Source: CAG-217 sp963605415
GTDB lineage: Bacteria > Bacillota > Clostridia > Oscillospirales > Acutalibacteraceae
DNA: 64,000 nt
Direction of reading: 5' to 3'
NCBI GenBank assembly: GCA_963605415.1
Contig: CAVCUL010000010.1
Location: 10,339-74,338 of the forward strand
Part shown: positions 16,306 to 24,769 of the stretch, in pieces
Numbering within the stretch: the first letter of the stretch is position 1
How the letters are laid out: every line of letters starts with the position of its first letter
The notes under the pieces: generated by a model
Seen by the model: the letters and a program-made list of their open reading frames with translations, nothing else
Databases searched by the model: none
What the model was told of the DNA's origin: nothing
Program-made: the position numbers and the translations under genes

Positions 16306-17682
16306 TTATTTTACCAGCCGCACATGGCTCAGCTTTACATCGTCCTCTGCCGGGTCGGCGGCGTGACCGGTCAGGCGTACCAGCTCCAGATTGTCCACAT
16401 AGGCAGCGTCTACCGCGCAGCTGTAATCCGGGCACAGGTTGCCCCAGTCGGTTTTGGTCTTTTCAATGGTAATGTCCTTGGCGTGGCGCAGGAAGAAGGC
16501 GGCGTTCCTGTACTTCTCCACCCCGTAGTCCAGGCAGGGCCGCAGGTCGTACAGCCCGCAGGGCCACTTGCTGGTCTTGGTCAGGGTAATGCGGCAGTTC
16601 TCAAAGCGTACATCTTCAATGGGGTTCTCCGCCGTGCCGTGAATGAGCACCCCGTTCTCGCCCTTGGCGGTAATGTTAAAGAAGCGAATGTTCTTCACCT
16701 TGCCGCAGCGGGTGTTTTGGTCCCGGTCAAAGGCGGTGATGGTGATGGGCTCTGCCGTGCCCCACCAGTCCGGGCAAAAGCGCCGGGTCTCAATGATAAT
16801 GTTGGAATAGCTTACATTCTCCACCGAGCCGCCGTCCCGAATTTGAATGGACAGCCCCCGGTTGCTGCGAGAGATCACGCAGTTTTGCACCAGCACATTG
16901 CGAAAGTCGCCCACCCCCTCGGTGCCGATCTTAATGGCGGCGGAGGTGGACACCAGGGTGCAGCCGTCAATGACGATATTCTCGCAGGGGCCGTACTCGG
17001 CGTTGCCCTTGCTGGCCTTTAGACAAATGCAGTCGTCGGCGCACTCCACATGGCAGCCCAAAATGCGCACATTGGAGCAGTGGTCCGGGTCAATGCCGTC
17101 GCTGTTGGCCACATCCAGATCGTTGAGAATGCGAATGCGGTCAATGAGCACATCGTCGCACCCGGCCGGGTGCAGGGTCCAAAAGGGCGCGTCCACAATG
17201 GTAATGTCCTTAAAGGTGATATGGTTCGATTTCTCCACATAAATCACCGTGGGGCGGGGGTAAAAGTCGCCGGTCACATAGTATTGGTCCTTGCGCTGCA
17301 CAAAGGCGTGGCCGTTGGCGTCAATGGTGCCTTCCCCGCTGACGGTGCAGCCGTCTGCCTCATAGCCATAGAGAAAGACAAAGCTGGGCTTGCCGGTGAC
17401 CGGGTTGCCGATCAGCGCCGTCTTGGGGTCGTTGATCAGCTTGTTGGGGCGGATGTAGCCGTCAATATTGCCGGTGGCTTTCAGCCGGGCGCCCTTTTGG
17501 ATATGCAGGTCCACATTGGCCCGCAGGCGAATGGAGTCGCTGTAAAACACATAGCCGCTTTGCAGCACCACCCGGCCGCCGCCGTTCTTGGCGCAGTCAT
17601 CAATGGCGTGCTGAATGGCAAAGGCGTCGTTGGTGGCGCCGTCGCCTACGGCACCGTACTGGAGAACATTGTATTCCTTCAA
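16306..17682 (-). CDS. GH28-family polygalacturonase-like glycosidase
   Basis: 458 residues, right-handed parallel beta-helix. MKEYNVLQYGAVGDGATND opens it, followed by the GH28 catalytic set: NSDGIDPDHCSNV and CADDCICLKAS near residues 190-220, and RGLSIQIRDGG near 290. The usual GHG is replaced by IKIGTEG, as in many bacterial GH28 enzymes acting on short oligosaccharides. No signal peptide, so it likely acts inside the cell on imported pectic or rhamnogalacturonan fragments. The start is TTG 17682, supported by AAGGAG 9 bases upstream; no in-frame ATG fits. It leads a reverse cluster with the SecB-like, Cys-rich and Nudix genes. Confidence 0.88.
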   Translation of the reverse strand: MKEYNVLQYGAVGDGATNDAFAIQHAIDDCAKNGGGRVVLQSGYVFYSDSIRLRANVDLHIQKGARLKATGNIDGYIRPNKLINDPKTALIGNPVTGKPSFVFLYGYEADGCTVSGEGTIDANGHAFVQRKDQYYVTGDFYPRPTVIYVEKSNHITFKDITIVDAPFWTLHPAGCDDVLIDRIRILNDLDVANSDGIDPDHCSNVRILGCHVECADDCICLKASKGNAEYGPCENIVIDGCTLVSTSAAIKIGTEGVGDFRNVLVQNCVISRSNRGLSIQIRDGGSVENVSYSNIIIETRRFCPDWWGTAEPITITAFDRDQNTRCGKVKNIRFFNITAKGENGVLIHGTAENPIEDVRFENCRITLTKTSKWPCGLYDLRPCLDYGVEKYRNAAFFLRHAKDITIEKTKTDWGNLCPDYSCAVDAAYVDNLELVRLTGHAADPAEDDVKLSHVRLVK

Positions 17683-17752
17683 CTTTTTTGCTCCTTATAA
17701 CAGAATATCTATTTTATCTAATATAGCATACTTTATACTGTATTTCAACTCA

Positions 17753-17781
17753 TTGACAAAAGACGGCAAGTATGGTATAGT
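17753..17781 (+). promoter_or_regulatory. Promoter of FAD oxidoreductase gene
   Basis: Perfect TTGACA (17753-17758), 17 bases, TATAGT (17776-17781). The leader of about 95 bases contains GACGGCA...TGCCGTC and CATTCC...GGAATG hairpins. Confidence 0.7.
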
Positions 17782-17879
17782 TACAACGCAAACTGCCGTC
17801 ACATTCCTCAGTCCAACGGAATGGGGGACGGTTCTTTTTATGCCTGTCGGCAAGTGAGATAAACGAGGTACAAAAACAG

Positions 17880-19268
17880 ATGAAGTATGATGTAGTCATC
17901 GTGGGCGCCGGCCCTGCCGGGATCTTTACCGCTATTGAGATGCTGCGCCACGGCAGCAAAAAGAAGATCTTGATCATCGAGAAAGGCAAGGCCATTGAGA
18001 ATCGTGCCTGCCCTAAGACCAAGACCAAGAAGTGCATGAACTGCCAGCCCTACTGCCACATTACCACCGGCTTTTCCGGTGCAGGCGCGTTCTCGGACGG
18101 CAAGCTGTCCCTCAGCTATGAGGTAGGCGGCGACCTGCCCTCCCTGATCGGTGCGGACCTGGCCCAGGAGACCATTGATTATACGGACAAGATCTACCTG
18201 GAGTTCGGTGCAGACACCCACATTGAGGGCCTGGAGAATACGGACGAGGTAAAGGCCATCCGCAAGCGGGCCATTCAGGCCGGGCTGAAGCTGGTGGACT
18301 GCCCCATTCGCCACCTGGGCACGGAAAAGGCAAGAGAGATCTATTACGCCATGGAGCAGTATTTGCTGGAGAATGGGGTAGAGATCATCTTTGGCGTGGA
18401 GTGCAACAATATTATTCTTTCCGGCACCAAATGTGAGGGCGTGATCCTGACGGAGAACGGCACCCAGCGGGAGATCCGGGCAGACCATACCATTGTGGCC
18501 ACCGGCCGTCGCGGCGCCGAGTGGCTGGAGAAGATCTGTGCCCAGCACAACATTGCCCACCAGCCGGGGACTGTAGACATCGGCGTGCGTGTGGAGTGCC
18601 GCAATGAGGTGATGGAAAAGGTCAACGAGACCCTGTACGAGAGCAAACTCATCGGCTATCCCAAGCCCTTTAAGAACAAGGTGCGCACCTTTTGTCAGAA
18701 CCCGGGCGGCTTTGTGGCTCAGGAGAATTACGACAATGACCTGGCTGTAGTCAACGGCCATTCCTATAAGGAGTTAAAATCCAATAATACCAACCTGGCA
18801 ATTTTGTGCTCCCACAATTTCAGCTATCCCTTTAACCAGCCTATTGCCTATGCGCAAAAGGTGGGCGAGCTGACCAATATGCTGGCAGCGGGCCACATTT
18901 TGGTGCAGCGCTTTGGCGATATTCTGGACGGCAAGCGTACCTGGGAAAAGGAGCTGGCCCAGTCCAATGTGCGCCCCACTTTGCCGGACGCTGTGGCCGG
19001 TGACATTACCGCCGCCATGCCCTATCGGGCCATGACCAATATTATCAACTTTATCCAGGCCATGGACCATGTGGTGCCGGGCTTTGCCTCTTATGAGACG
19101 CTGCTGTACTCCCCGGAGTTGAAATTCTATTCCAATCGGATCAAGATGGACACGGACTTTAACACCAGCGTAGAGGGCCTGCACTGCCTGGGCGACTCCA
19201 GCGGCTGGACCCGCGGGCTGATGATGGCCTCTGTTATGGGCGTCATTATGGGCCGCAAACTGCTGTAA
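17880..19268 (+). CDS. FAD-dependent oxidoreductase (COG2509-like)
   Basis: 462 residues. The N-terminal dinucleotide fold is plain: YDVVIVGAGPAGIFTAIEML at residues 3-22. A Cys cluster follows (RACPKTKTKKCMNCQPYCHI), then GFSGAGAFSDGKLSLSYEVGG. HTIVATGRRGAEWL is the second FAD contact and HCLGDSSGWTRGLMMASVMG the C-terminal flavin-binding segment. This arrangement matches uncharacterised FAD-dependent dehydrogenases of the COG2509 type. The redox partner is unknown. It is a single gene, with its own promoter and a terminator shared with the start of purA. Confidence 0.85.
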   Translation: MKYDVVIVGAGPAGIFTAIEMLRHGSKKKILIIEKGKAIENRACPKTKTKKCMNCQPYCHITTGFSGAGAFSDGKLSLSYEVGGDLPSLIGADLAQETIDYTDKIYLEFGADTHIEGLENTDEVKAIRKRAIQAGLKLVDCPIRHLGTEKAREIYYAMEQYLLENGVEIIFGVECNNIILSGTKCEGVILTENGTQREIRADHTIVATGRRGAEWLEKICAQHNIAHQPGTVDIGVRVECRNEVMEKVNETLYESKLIGYPKPFKNKVRTFCQNPGGFVAQENYDNDLAVVNGHSYKELKSNNTNLAILCSHNFSYPFNQPIAYAQKVGELTNMLAAGHILVQRFGDILDGKRTWEKELAQSNVRPTLPDAVAGDITAAMPYRAMTNIINFIQAMDHVVPGFASYETLLYSPELKFYSNRIKMDTDFNTSVEGLHCLGDSSGWTRGLMMASVMGVIMGRKLL

Positions 19269-19280
19269 ATGAAAAGAATT

Positions 19281-19322
19281 CCCTGCAAGAACCGAACCTT
19301 TTTGCAGGGTTTCGTTGCTTTT
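19281..19322 (+). terminator. Intrinsic terminator
   Basis: CCCTGCAA (19281-19288) pairs with TTGCAGGG (19302-19309), followed by a T-rich run. Confidence 0.7.
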
Positions 19323-19343
19323 CTCTATAGAATTTAGTATAAT
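19315..19343 (+). promoter_or_regulatory. purA promoter
   Basis: TTGCTT (19315-19320), 17 bases, perfect TATAAT (19338-19343). A small hairpin CCCCTTGCAGGGG lies in the leader. No purine riboswitch is present. Confidence 0.75.
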
Positions 19344-19396
19344 ACACCTGTATGACCCCTTGCAGGGGCACTTTGGAGTGAAAGAGGTACATCACT

Positions 19397-20674
19397 ATGA
19401 TTAGAGCGATCGTTGGCGCCAACTGGGGCGACGAAGGCAAGGGCAAGATCACGGATATGTTCGCTGCCAAGAGCGATATTGTTATTCGCTTTCAGGGCGG
19501 CGCCAATGCGGGCCACACCATTATTAACGAGCATGGGCGCTTTGCGTTCCACCTGATGCCCTCCGGTGTGTGCTACGACCACACCACCTGCATCATCGGC
19601 AACGGCGTGGCGCTGGATATTAACAAGTTCTTAACGGAGCTGGAGGATGTAAAGGCTGCCGGGCTGAACCCGCACCTGCTGGTCAGCGAGCGCTGCCAGA
19701 TCCTGATGCCCTACCACATTTTGCTGGATACTTACGAGGAGGAGCGCTTGGGCAAGAATGCCTTTGGCTCCACCAAGAGCGGCATTGCCCCGTTCTTCAG
19801 CGACAAGTTCTCCAAGATCGGTATTCAGGTCAACGAGCTGTTTGACGAGGAAGTGCTGCGGGCCAAGCTGGAGAATATCTGCACCTTGAAGAACCTGGTG
19901 CTGGAGCATGTGTACCACAAACCGCTCTTGAATGTGGACGACCTGTTCGCCACCTGCATGGAGTATAGAGAGAAGATTGCCCCCTATGTGTGCGACACCC
20001 ACGCCTATCTGCAAAAGGCGGTGCAAGAGGGCAAAAACATTTTGCTGGAGGGCCAGCTGGGTACTTTGAAAGACCCGGACTTCGGTATTTATCCCATGGT
20101 CACCTCTTCCTCCACTTTGGCCGGTTACGGTGCCGTTGGCGCCGGACTGCCGCCCCACAAGATCCAGGATATTGTGGTGGTTACCAAGGCGTATTCCTCC
20201 GCCGTTGGCGCCGGGGAATTTGTGTCTGAGATCCTGGACGAGGACAAGGCCCAGGAGCTGCGGATCCACGGCGGCGACAAGGGCGAATTCGGCGCCACCA
20301 CCGGCAGACCCCGCCGTGTGGGCTGGTTTGATTGCGTGGCTACCCGTTACGGCGTAGAGTGCCAGGGCGCTACCCAGGTGGTCATGACCGCGCTAGATTG
20401 CCTGTCTTATTTGGAAGAGATCCCGGTTTGTGTAGGCTATGAGATCGACGGCAAGGTGATTCAGGATTTCCCGGTCACCCATATCCTTAAGGACTGCAAA
20501 CCGGTGCTGAAGACCTTAAAGGGCTGGCACTGCGACATTCGCGGGATCCAGAATTTTGAGGACCTGCCCCAGGAGGCCAAGGATTATGTGGCCTTTATTG
20601 AGCAGCAGATCGGCCACAAGATCACCATGGTCTCTAACGGTCCGGAGCGCGAGGCCATCCTGCCCAGAGCATAA
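19397..20674 (+). CDS. purA: Adenylosuccinate synthetase
   Basis: 425 residues, normal length. It joins IMP and aspartate with GTP, committing IMP to AMP. The N-terminal P-loop variant GANWGDEGKGKITD, the catalytic FQGGANAGHTI and HLMPSGV, the IMP site TSSSTLAGYGAVGAG, and TGRPRRVGWFD near the C-terminus are intact. GAAAGAGG sits about 10 bases before the start. The gene is monocistronic, with its own promoter and terminator. Confidence 0.98.
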   Translation: MIRAIVGANWGDEGKGKITDMFAAKSDIVIRFQGGANAGHTIINEHGRFAFHLMPSGVCYDHTTCIIGNGVALDINKFLTELEDVKAAGLNPHLLVSERCQILMPYHILLDTYEEERLGKNAFGSTKSGIAPFFSDKFSKIGIQVNELFDEEVLRAKLENICTLKNLVLEHVYHKPLLNVDDLFATCMEYREKIAPYVCDTHAYLQKAVQEGKNILLEGQLGTLKDPDFGIYPMVTSSSTLAGYGAVGAGLPPHKIQDIVVVTKAYSSAVGAGEFVSEILDEDKAQELRIHGGDKGEFGATTGRPRRVGWFDCVATRYGVECQGATQVVMTALDCLSYLEEIPVCVGYEIDGKVIQDFPVTHILKDCKPVLKTLKGWHCDIRGIQNFEDLPQEAKDYVAFIEQQIGHKITMVSNGPEREAILPRA

Positions 20675-20695
20675 ATAGCATTGTACAAATAAAGA

Positions 20696-20730
20696 ACCGG
20701 CACCCTTTACATAAGGGCGCCGGTTTTGTT
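20696..20730 (+). terminator. Intrinsic terminator after purA
   Basis: ACCGGCACCCTT pairs with AAGGGCGCCGGT, then TTTTGTTTT. Confidence 0.8.
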
Positions 20731-20738
20731 TTATGCGG

Positions 20739-20969
20739 TTATAATAAATTTGGATTTTGCCGGTGGGGAGTGCGCCCCAGCAGGTAATCGGCGGACACAT
20801 CATAATATTCGCACAGCGTCAGCAAATGGCGCAGGGGCAGGGCATTGGCGCCCCGCTCATAGCGGGCGTACATGGTCTGGGAGGTGCCCAGCACCTCTGC
20901 CAGTTCCGCCTGGCTCTTATGCGCTTCTGTGCGCAGCTGGCGCAGCAGCTTTGGATAACGCAGGCTCAT
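20739..20969 (-). CDS. XRE-family regulator
   Basis: 76 residues forming one Cro/C1-type helix-turn-helix: LRQLRTEAHKSQAELAEVLG (helices 1-2), TSQTMYARYERGANALPLRH (recognition), LLTLCEYYDVSADYLLGRTP (helices 4-5). Its ATG overlaps the stop of the ABC ATPase gene by four bases, so it is the last gene of the amino-acid transport operon. Possibly it senses and controls this operon, but no operator could be assigned. Confidence 0.85.
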   Translation of the reverse strand: MSLRYPKLLRQLRTEAHKSQAELAEVLGTSQTMYARYERGANALPLRHLLTLCEYYDVSADYLLGRTPHRQNPNLL

Positions 20970-21775
20970 TTGTTCTGCGCCTTACTGAGAAAGGCTTGCA
21001 GCGCCGGGCTTTTGGGGTGATTGAACAGCTCCTCCGGGGGGCCGCTCTCGGCGATGACACCGTCTGCCATAAAGAGCACCTGGTCCGCCACATGGCGGGC
21101 AAATTCCATCTCATGGGTCACCACAATCATGGTGCTGTTGCCGGTCTTTAGACTGCGGATCACATTCAGCACCTCGCCGGTCAGCTCCGGATCCAGGGCG
21201 GAAGTGGGCTCGTCAAAGCACAGAATATCCGGCGACATAGCCAGCGCCCGGGCAATGGCCACCCGCTGCTGCTGCCCGCCGCTCAGCTGGCATGGATAGG
21301 CGTCGGCCTTGTCTGCCAGACCCACCCGCTCCAGTAGATCCTTGGCATTTTGCTCCAGTGCCTGCTCTTGGGCCTGCTTAAAGGCCTTGGCGTTTTGACC
21401 GGCCTTTTTGGCGGCTTTTACCTGCTGGTGCAGCGCCAATTTAGGCGCCAGGGTCAGGTTATCCATCACCTTGTACTGGGGAAACAGGTTGAACTGCTGA
21501 AACACCAGGCCAAAGTGCAGCCGATTTTTGCGGATCTCTTTGTCGGACAGGGTGGCGGCGTCGGTGGCGTCGATCAGGGTCTGTCCGTCCACGGCAATGG
21601 AGCCGCTGCTGGGGGTTTCCAAAAAGTTCAGGCACCGCAGCAGGGTGGTTTTGCCGCTGCCGGAGGAGCCGATGATCACCAGCACATCGCCCTTTTCCAG
21701 CGAAAAGTCAATGCCCTTCAGCACTTCTATATTGCCAAAGTGCTTTTGCAGATTTTTTACTTCTAAAAATGCCAT
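20966..21775 (-). CDS. Polar amino-acid ABC transporter, ATP-binding subunit
   Basis: 269 residues of the GlnQ/HisP type. Walker A GSSGSGKTTLL, Q-loop FQQFNLFPQYKVMDNLTLAP, signature LSGGQQQRVAIARALA and Walker B ILCFDEPTSALDPE are all present. Between the Q-loop and signature there is a Lys/Gln-rich stretch of about 25 residues (HQQVKAAKKAGQNAKAF onward) that lengthens the helical subdomain beyond the usual 240 residues. It energises uptake together with the permease (4 bases upstream) and the lipoprotein. Confidence 0.95.
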   Translation of the reverse strand: MAFLEVKNLQKHFGNIEVLKGIDFSLEKGDVLVIIGSSGSGKTTLLRCLNFLETPSSGSIAVDGQTLIDATDAATLSDKEIRKNRLHFGLVFQQFNLFPQYKVMDNLTLAPKLALHQQVKAAKKAGQNAKAFKQAQEQALEQNAKDLLERVGLADKADAYPCQLSGGQQQRVAIARALAMSPDILCFDEPTSALDPELTGEVLNVIRSLKTGNSTMIVVTHEMEFARHVADQVLFMADGVIAESGPPEELFNHPKSPALQAFLSKAQNK

Positions 21776-21779
21776 ACCA

Positions 21780-22475
21780 TCACCCCTTGTAGTAGTTCAG
21801 CTTCTTCTCCAGCCGGTTGAAGAGCACCGTAAGAATGCCGCAGAAGATCAGGTAGAACACGCCGGTGTAGAACAGCGGCCACAGCAGGCCGTCCAGCTTC
21901 ATAAACTTTTCGCCTGCCCAAATGATCTCGTAAACAGAGATCACGCGGGCCAGAGAAGTGTCTTTCACCAGGGTGATGATTTCGTTGCTCATAGGCGGAA
22001 TGATCCGCTTAACCACCTGCATAAAGACCACCTTGCGGAAGATCTGGGTGCGGGTCATGCCCAGCACCTGACCGGCCTCGTACTGGCCCTTGGGAATGGC
22101 CTCGATCCCGCCGCGAAAGATCTCGGAAAAATAGCAGGCGTAGTTGATGATAAACGCCACGGACACCGCCACAAAGCGGTCAAACACCGTCCACCCGGCC
22201 AGCCAGGTGATAAAAGCGTTGGGGTTTTCAATATTTTGCGCCCAGTTGCCTACCAGTCCCGGGCCGTAATAAACAATAATCATCTGGAGCACCAGGGGCG
22301 TACCTCTGATGATCCAGATGAGTGTTTTGCACAGCCACTTTAAGGGACGGAACTTGCTCATGGAGCCAAAGCTGATGATCAGCCCCAGGGGCAGAGCGGC
22401 AACCAGCGTAATGCAAAAGAGCTTTAAGGTGGAGCCAAAGCCCTCCAACAACTGCTGTGTAACTTGCCAGAACAT
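21780..22475 (-). CDS. Polar amino-acid ABC transporter, permease
   Basis: 231 residues with five membrane helices. The HisM/GlnP signature is clear: LIWIIRGTPLVLQMIIVYYG near residues 52-71 and FSEIFRGGIEAIPKGQYEAG near 105-124, the EAA loop that contacts the ATPase, plus the long ARVISVYEIIWAGEKF. It forms a homodimeric channel for a polar amino acid. Second gene in the operon, 28 bases after the binding protein. Confidence 0.95.
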   Translation of the reverse strand: MFWQVTQQLLEGFGSTLKLFCITLVAALPLGLIISFGSMSKFRPLKWLCKTLIWIIRGTPLVLQMIIVYYGPGLVGNWAQNIENPNAFITWLAGWTVFDRFVAVSVAFIINYACYFSEIFRGGIEAIPKGQYEAGQVLGMTRTQIFRKVVFMQVVKRIIPPMSNEIITLVKDTSLARVISVYEIIWAGEKFMKLDGLLWPLFYTGVFYLIFCGILTVLFNRLEKKLNYYKG

Positions 22476-22503
22476 GGTATTCCCTCTCGTGTTTATTGTG
22501 ATT

Positions 22504-23349
22504 TTATTTGTTTGCTGCGTCCTTGATGAGTACGATCTGGTACTTCTCGGCCAGCTTGTCCAGAGTGCCGTCGTTCATCATTTCGGCCATCAGTTCGTTG
22601 GTTTTGGCGGTCATGTCGGAGCCTTTGCGGAAGGCAATGCCGTACTCCTCGGCCTCCAGCTTAATGCTGTAAGTCAGGTTCTTGTTGGCGGTGCCCTCGC
22701 CGGTCATGGCGTTGGCCATGGTCAGGTCGATAATGCAGGCGTCCGCAGAGCCGGAGGTTACTTCTGTCAAAGCCAGCGCTTGGCTGTCGGATACAACGGT
22801 GTTGGTGAGACCGGCGGCCTGAGCAGCCTTTTCGCCGGCGGAACCGCCCTCTACGGCAATGGACTTCAGGTTTTTCAGATCATCGGTGGTCTTGTACTTG
22901 CTCACCTCGGACTGCTTCATTACAACCACCTGGGCGTTCTCTGCATAGGCGTTGGTAATGCTGGCGGCCTTTTTGCCCTCGTCGGTAATGGTCATGCCGT
23001 TCCACAGGCAGTCCACAGCACCGGAGGACAGCTCGTTATACTTGTTGTTCCAGTTGATCTCTACAAATTCAACCTTCACACCCAGCTTCTCGCCCAGCGC
23101 CTGGGCAAACTCGGTATCAAAGCCGGTCCACTCGCCGTTCTTGTCCTGGTAGTTCATGGGCTCGTATTCGGTGATACCCACTTTCAGCACACCGGCAGCC
23201 TGGATCTTGGCCAGATCGGACTGGGCGGTGGTGTCCTCTTTGCTGTTTGTTTTTTCCTTGCTGCCGGAGCAGGCGGCGAAGCCGGCCACAATGCCGCAGA
23301 CCAGTACCAGGCTCAGCACCAGGGAAAGCACTTTTTTCATCTTGCACAT
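22504..23349 (-). CDS. Polar amino-acid ABC transporter, substrate-binding lipoprotein
   Basis: 281 residues. The leader MCKMKKVLSLVLSLVLVCGI ends in a lipobox AACSGS with the lipidated Cys near 27. The mature protein is a family 3 solute-binding domain: LKVGITEYEPMNYQDKNGEW, GFDTEFAQALGEKLGVKVEF, WNGMTITDEGKKAASIT and YGIAFRKGSDM, with a Glu/Asp-lined pocket that suits a polar amino acid such as glutamine or cystine. AAGGAG precedes ATG 23349 by 8 bases. First gene of the operon, with a promoter at 23452-23480 and a palindrome in the leader. Confidence 0.94.
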   Translation of the reverse strand: MCKMKKVLSLVLSLVLVCGIVAGFAACSGSKEKTNSKEDTTAQSDLAKIQAAGVLKVGITEYEPMNYQDKNGEWTGFDTEFAQALGEKLGVKVEFVEINWNNKYNELSSGAVDCLWNGMTITDEGKKAASITNAYAENAQVVVMKQSEVSKYKTTDDLKNLKSIAVEGGSAGEKAAQAAGLTNTVVSDSQALALTEVTSGSADACIIDLTMANAMTGEGTANKNLTYSIKLEAEEYGIAFRKGSDMTAKTNELMAEMMNDGTLDKLAEKYQIVLIKDAANK

Positions 23350-23398
23350 ACGATTTTCTCCTTATATCCTCATAATGAATTTGCAAAGGCGCAATTTT

Positions 23399-23428
23399 GC
23401 GTAGTAGCAAGGTAGCGATTTACTACGC
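23399..23428. promoter_or_regulatory. Inverted repeat in amino-acid transporter leader
   Basis: GCGTAGTA (23399-23406) and TACTACGC (23421-23428) form an 8-bp perfect inverted repeat with a 14-base centre, between the promoter and the binding-protein gene. It could be an operator or a leader hairpin. Confidence 0.45.
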
Positions 23429-23451
23429 TAAATTCCTTTGCCGATGTGCGC

Positions 23452-23480
23452 ATTATACCACGATTTATGACAAAAGTAAA
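23452..23480 (-). promoter_or_regulatory. Promoter of amino-acid ABC operon
   Basis: On the reverse strand TTTACT (23480-23475) and perfect TATAAT (23457-23452) have 17-base spacing. Confidence 0.6.
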
Positions 23481-23520
23481 TAGGAAATCCGAACAGAGTG
23501 TGAAATTTCTGCCGTTTTGG

Positions 23521-23549
23521 TTGCCAAACCCCTGTATGGGTGGTAAAAT
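23521..23549 (+). promoter_or_regulatory. Promoter of iron alcohol dehydrogenase gene
   Basis: TTGCCA (23521-23526), 17 bases, TAAAAT (23544-23549), 22 bases before the start codon at 23572. Divergent from the ABC operon promoter. Confidence 0.6.
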
Positions 23550-23571
23550 AGACCGTAAAGGAGATGTTCGT

Positions 23572-24702
23572 ATGAACTGGAATTTTCACCTGCCGGTGGA
23601 GCTGGTTTTCGGCAGCGGCACCCGGCATGAGATTAAAACGTATATAGAAAAGATCGGCGGCACCCGGGGGGTATTGGTGTGCGGCAAGAGCTTTCAGCGA
23701 AACGGCACCGCAGACGCCTTTTTGCAGGCGGCAGACGGTGCGCTGGTATCCGTATTTAGTGACATTCGGCCCAATCCTACCACAGAAAATGTGAATGCCT
23801 GTGCGGCAGAAATGCGGCGGGTGGGCGCGGACTTTGCGGTGGCGTTGGGCGGTGGCTCGCCCATGGACTGCTGTAAGGCAGCCTGCGCCATTGCCCGGGG
23901 CACGGACGATATTGAGCCGTACCACAACGGCGACAAGCCGGTGACGGCAGCGGAGGCCATACCCATGATCGCCTTTGCCACCACCGCCGGCACCGCCTCA
24001 GAGGTGACCAATATCAGCGTGCTGACCAATGTGTCCGCCGGGGTGAAGAAGCCCATGAACCACCCGGCCATGTACCCCAAGATCGCAGTGGTAGACCCGG
24101 AGCTGACCTTAACGGTGCCGCCCCAGGTGACCGCCTCTACCGGGCTGGATGTGCTGTGCCACGCAGTGGAGAGCTACTGGAGTGTGAACCATCAGCCGGT
24201 GTGCGCCGCCTGCTCCGTGCACGCAGCGCGACTGGTGTTTGACTGGCTGGAAAAGGCGTACCGGGACGGCAACGACCTGGAGGCCAGGGAGAAGATGGCG
24301 GAGGCGTCCATTGTAGCCGGCGTGGCCTTTAGTCACCCCCGCACCACCGGCTCCCATGCCTGCTCCTTCCCGCTGACCAATCTGTACGGTATGCCCCACG
24401 GCGAGGCTTGCGCCTTTACCCTGGATTACTTTATTCGATTTAATGCGGAGCATGCAGATGGGGACGGCCGCATGACTGCCCTGGCTCGGGACTGCGGGTT
24501 TGACACCCCGGCGGCCATGGCGGACGCGGTGCACAGTATGAAAAACAGAATGGGTATGCGCACCAATTTGTGCGAGCTGGGGGTGGAGAGCGACCAGGAG
24601 ATTCGCGCCCTGGCCCACCAGAGTATGTCTATGCTGATGACCTTAAACCCGGTGCCTTTGACAGAAGAGGACATTTACCAAATGTTCTGCGCTTTAAAGT
24701 AA
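23572..24702 (+). CDS. Iron-containing alcohol dehydrogenase
   Basis: 376 residues. Family III alcohol dehydrogenase: N-terminal FHLPVELVFGSGT, NAD loop VALGGGSPMDCCKAACAIA near 85-103, TTAGTASEVTN, and the metal-binding HAVESYWS and YGMPHGEACAF segments. It reduces or oxidises an alcohol/aldehyde, perhaps butanol or propanediol type; substrate unclear. AAGGAG is 8 bases before ATG 23572; a longer in-frame extension to 23446 is rejected because it covers the promoter. Single gene. Confidence 0.92.
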   Translation: MNWNFHLPVELVFGSGTRHEIKTYIEKIGGTRGVLVCGKSFQRNGTADAFLQAADGALVSVFSDIRPNPTTENVNACAAEMRRVGADFAVALGGGSPMDCCKAACAIARGTDDIEPYHNGDKPVTAAEAIPMIAFATTAGTASEVTNISVLTNVSAGVKKPMNHPAMYPKIAVVDPELTLTVPPQVTASTGLDVLCHAVESYWSVNHQPVCAACSVHAARLVFDWLEKAYRDGNDLEAREKMAEASIVAGVAFSHPRTTGSHACSFPLTNLYGMPHGEACAFTLDYFIRFNAEHADGDGRMTALARDCGFDTPAAMADAVHSMKNRMGMRTNLCELGVESDQEIRALAHQSMSMLMTLNPVPLTEEDIYQMFCALK

Positions 24703-24708
24703 CAGGCA

Positions 24709-24736
24709 TTGACAAACGGCACCGAACCCTTATAAT
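24709..24736 (+). promoter_or_regulatory. Consensus promoter of tarI-tarJ
   Basis: Perfect TTGACA (24709-24714) and perfect TATAAT (24731-24736) with 16-base spacing. Confidence 0.75.
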
Positions 24737-24769
24737 AGAAGAACAGATACAGAAAGGAATTTGAATGTT

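Noticed and set aside
15724..17022. Long forward frame of 432 codons
   Set aside because: It runs antisense through the GH28, SecB-like and Cys-rich genes and has low-complexity composition (G, A, V, H-rich), so it is a shadow of real genes.
17838..18761. Long reverse frame inside the FAD oxidoreductase gene
   Set aside because: No ribosome binding site or recognisable motif, and the forward strand has FAD-binding motifs.
19344..19396. Possible purine riboswitch before purA
   Set aside because: The leader is about 50 bases with only a small hairpin, too short for the purine aptamer.
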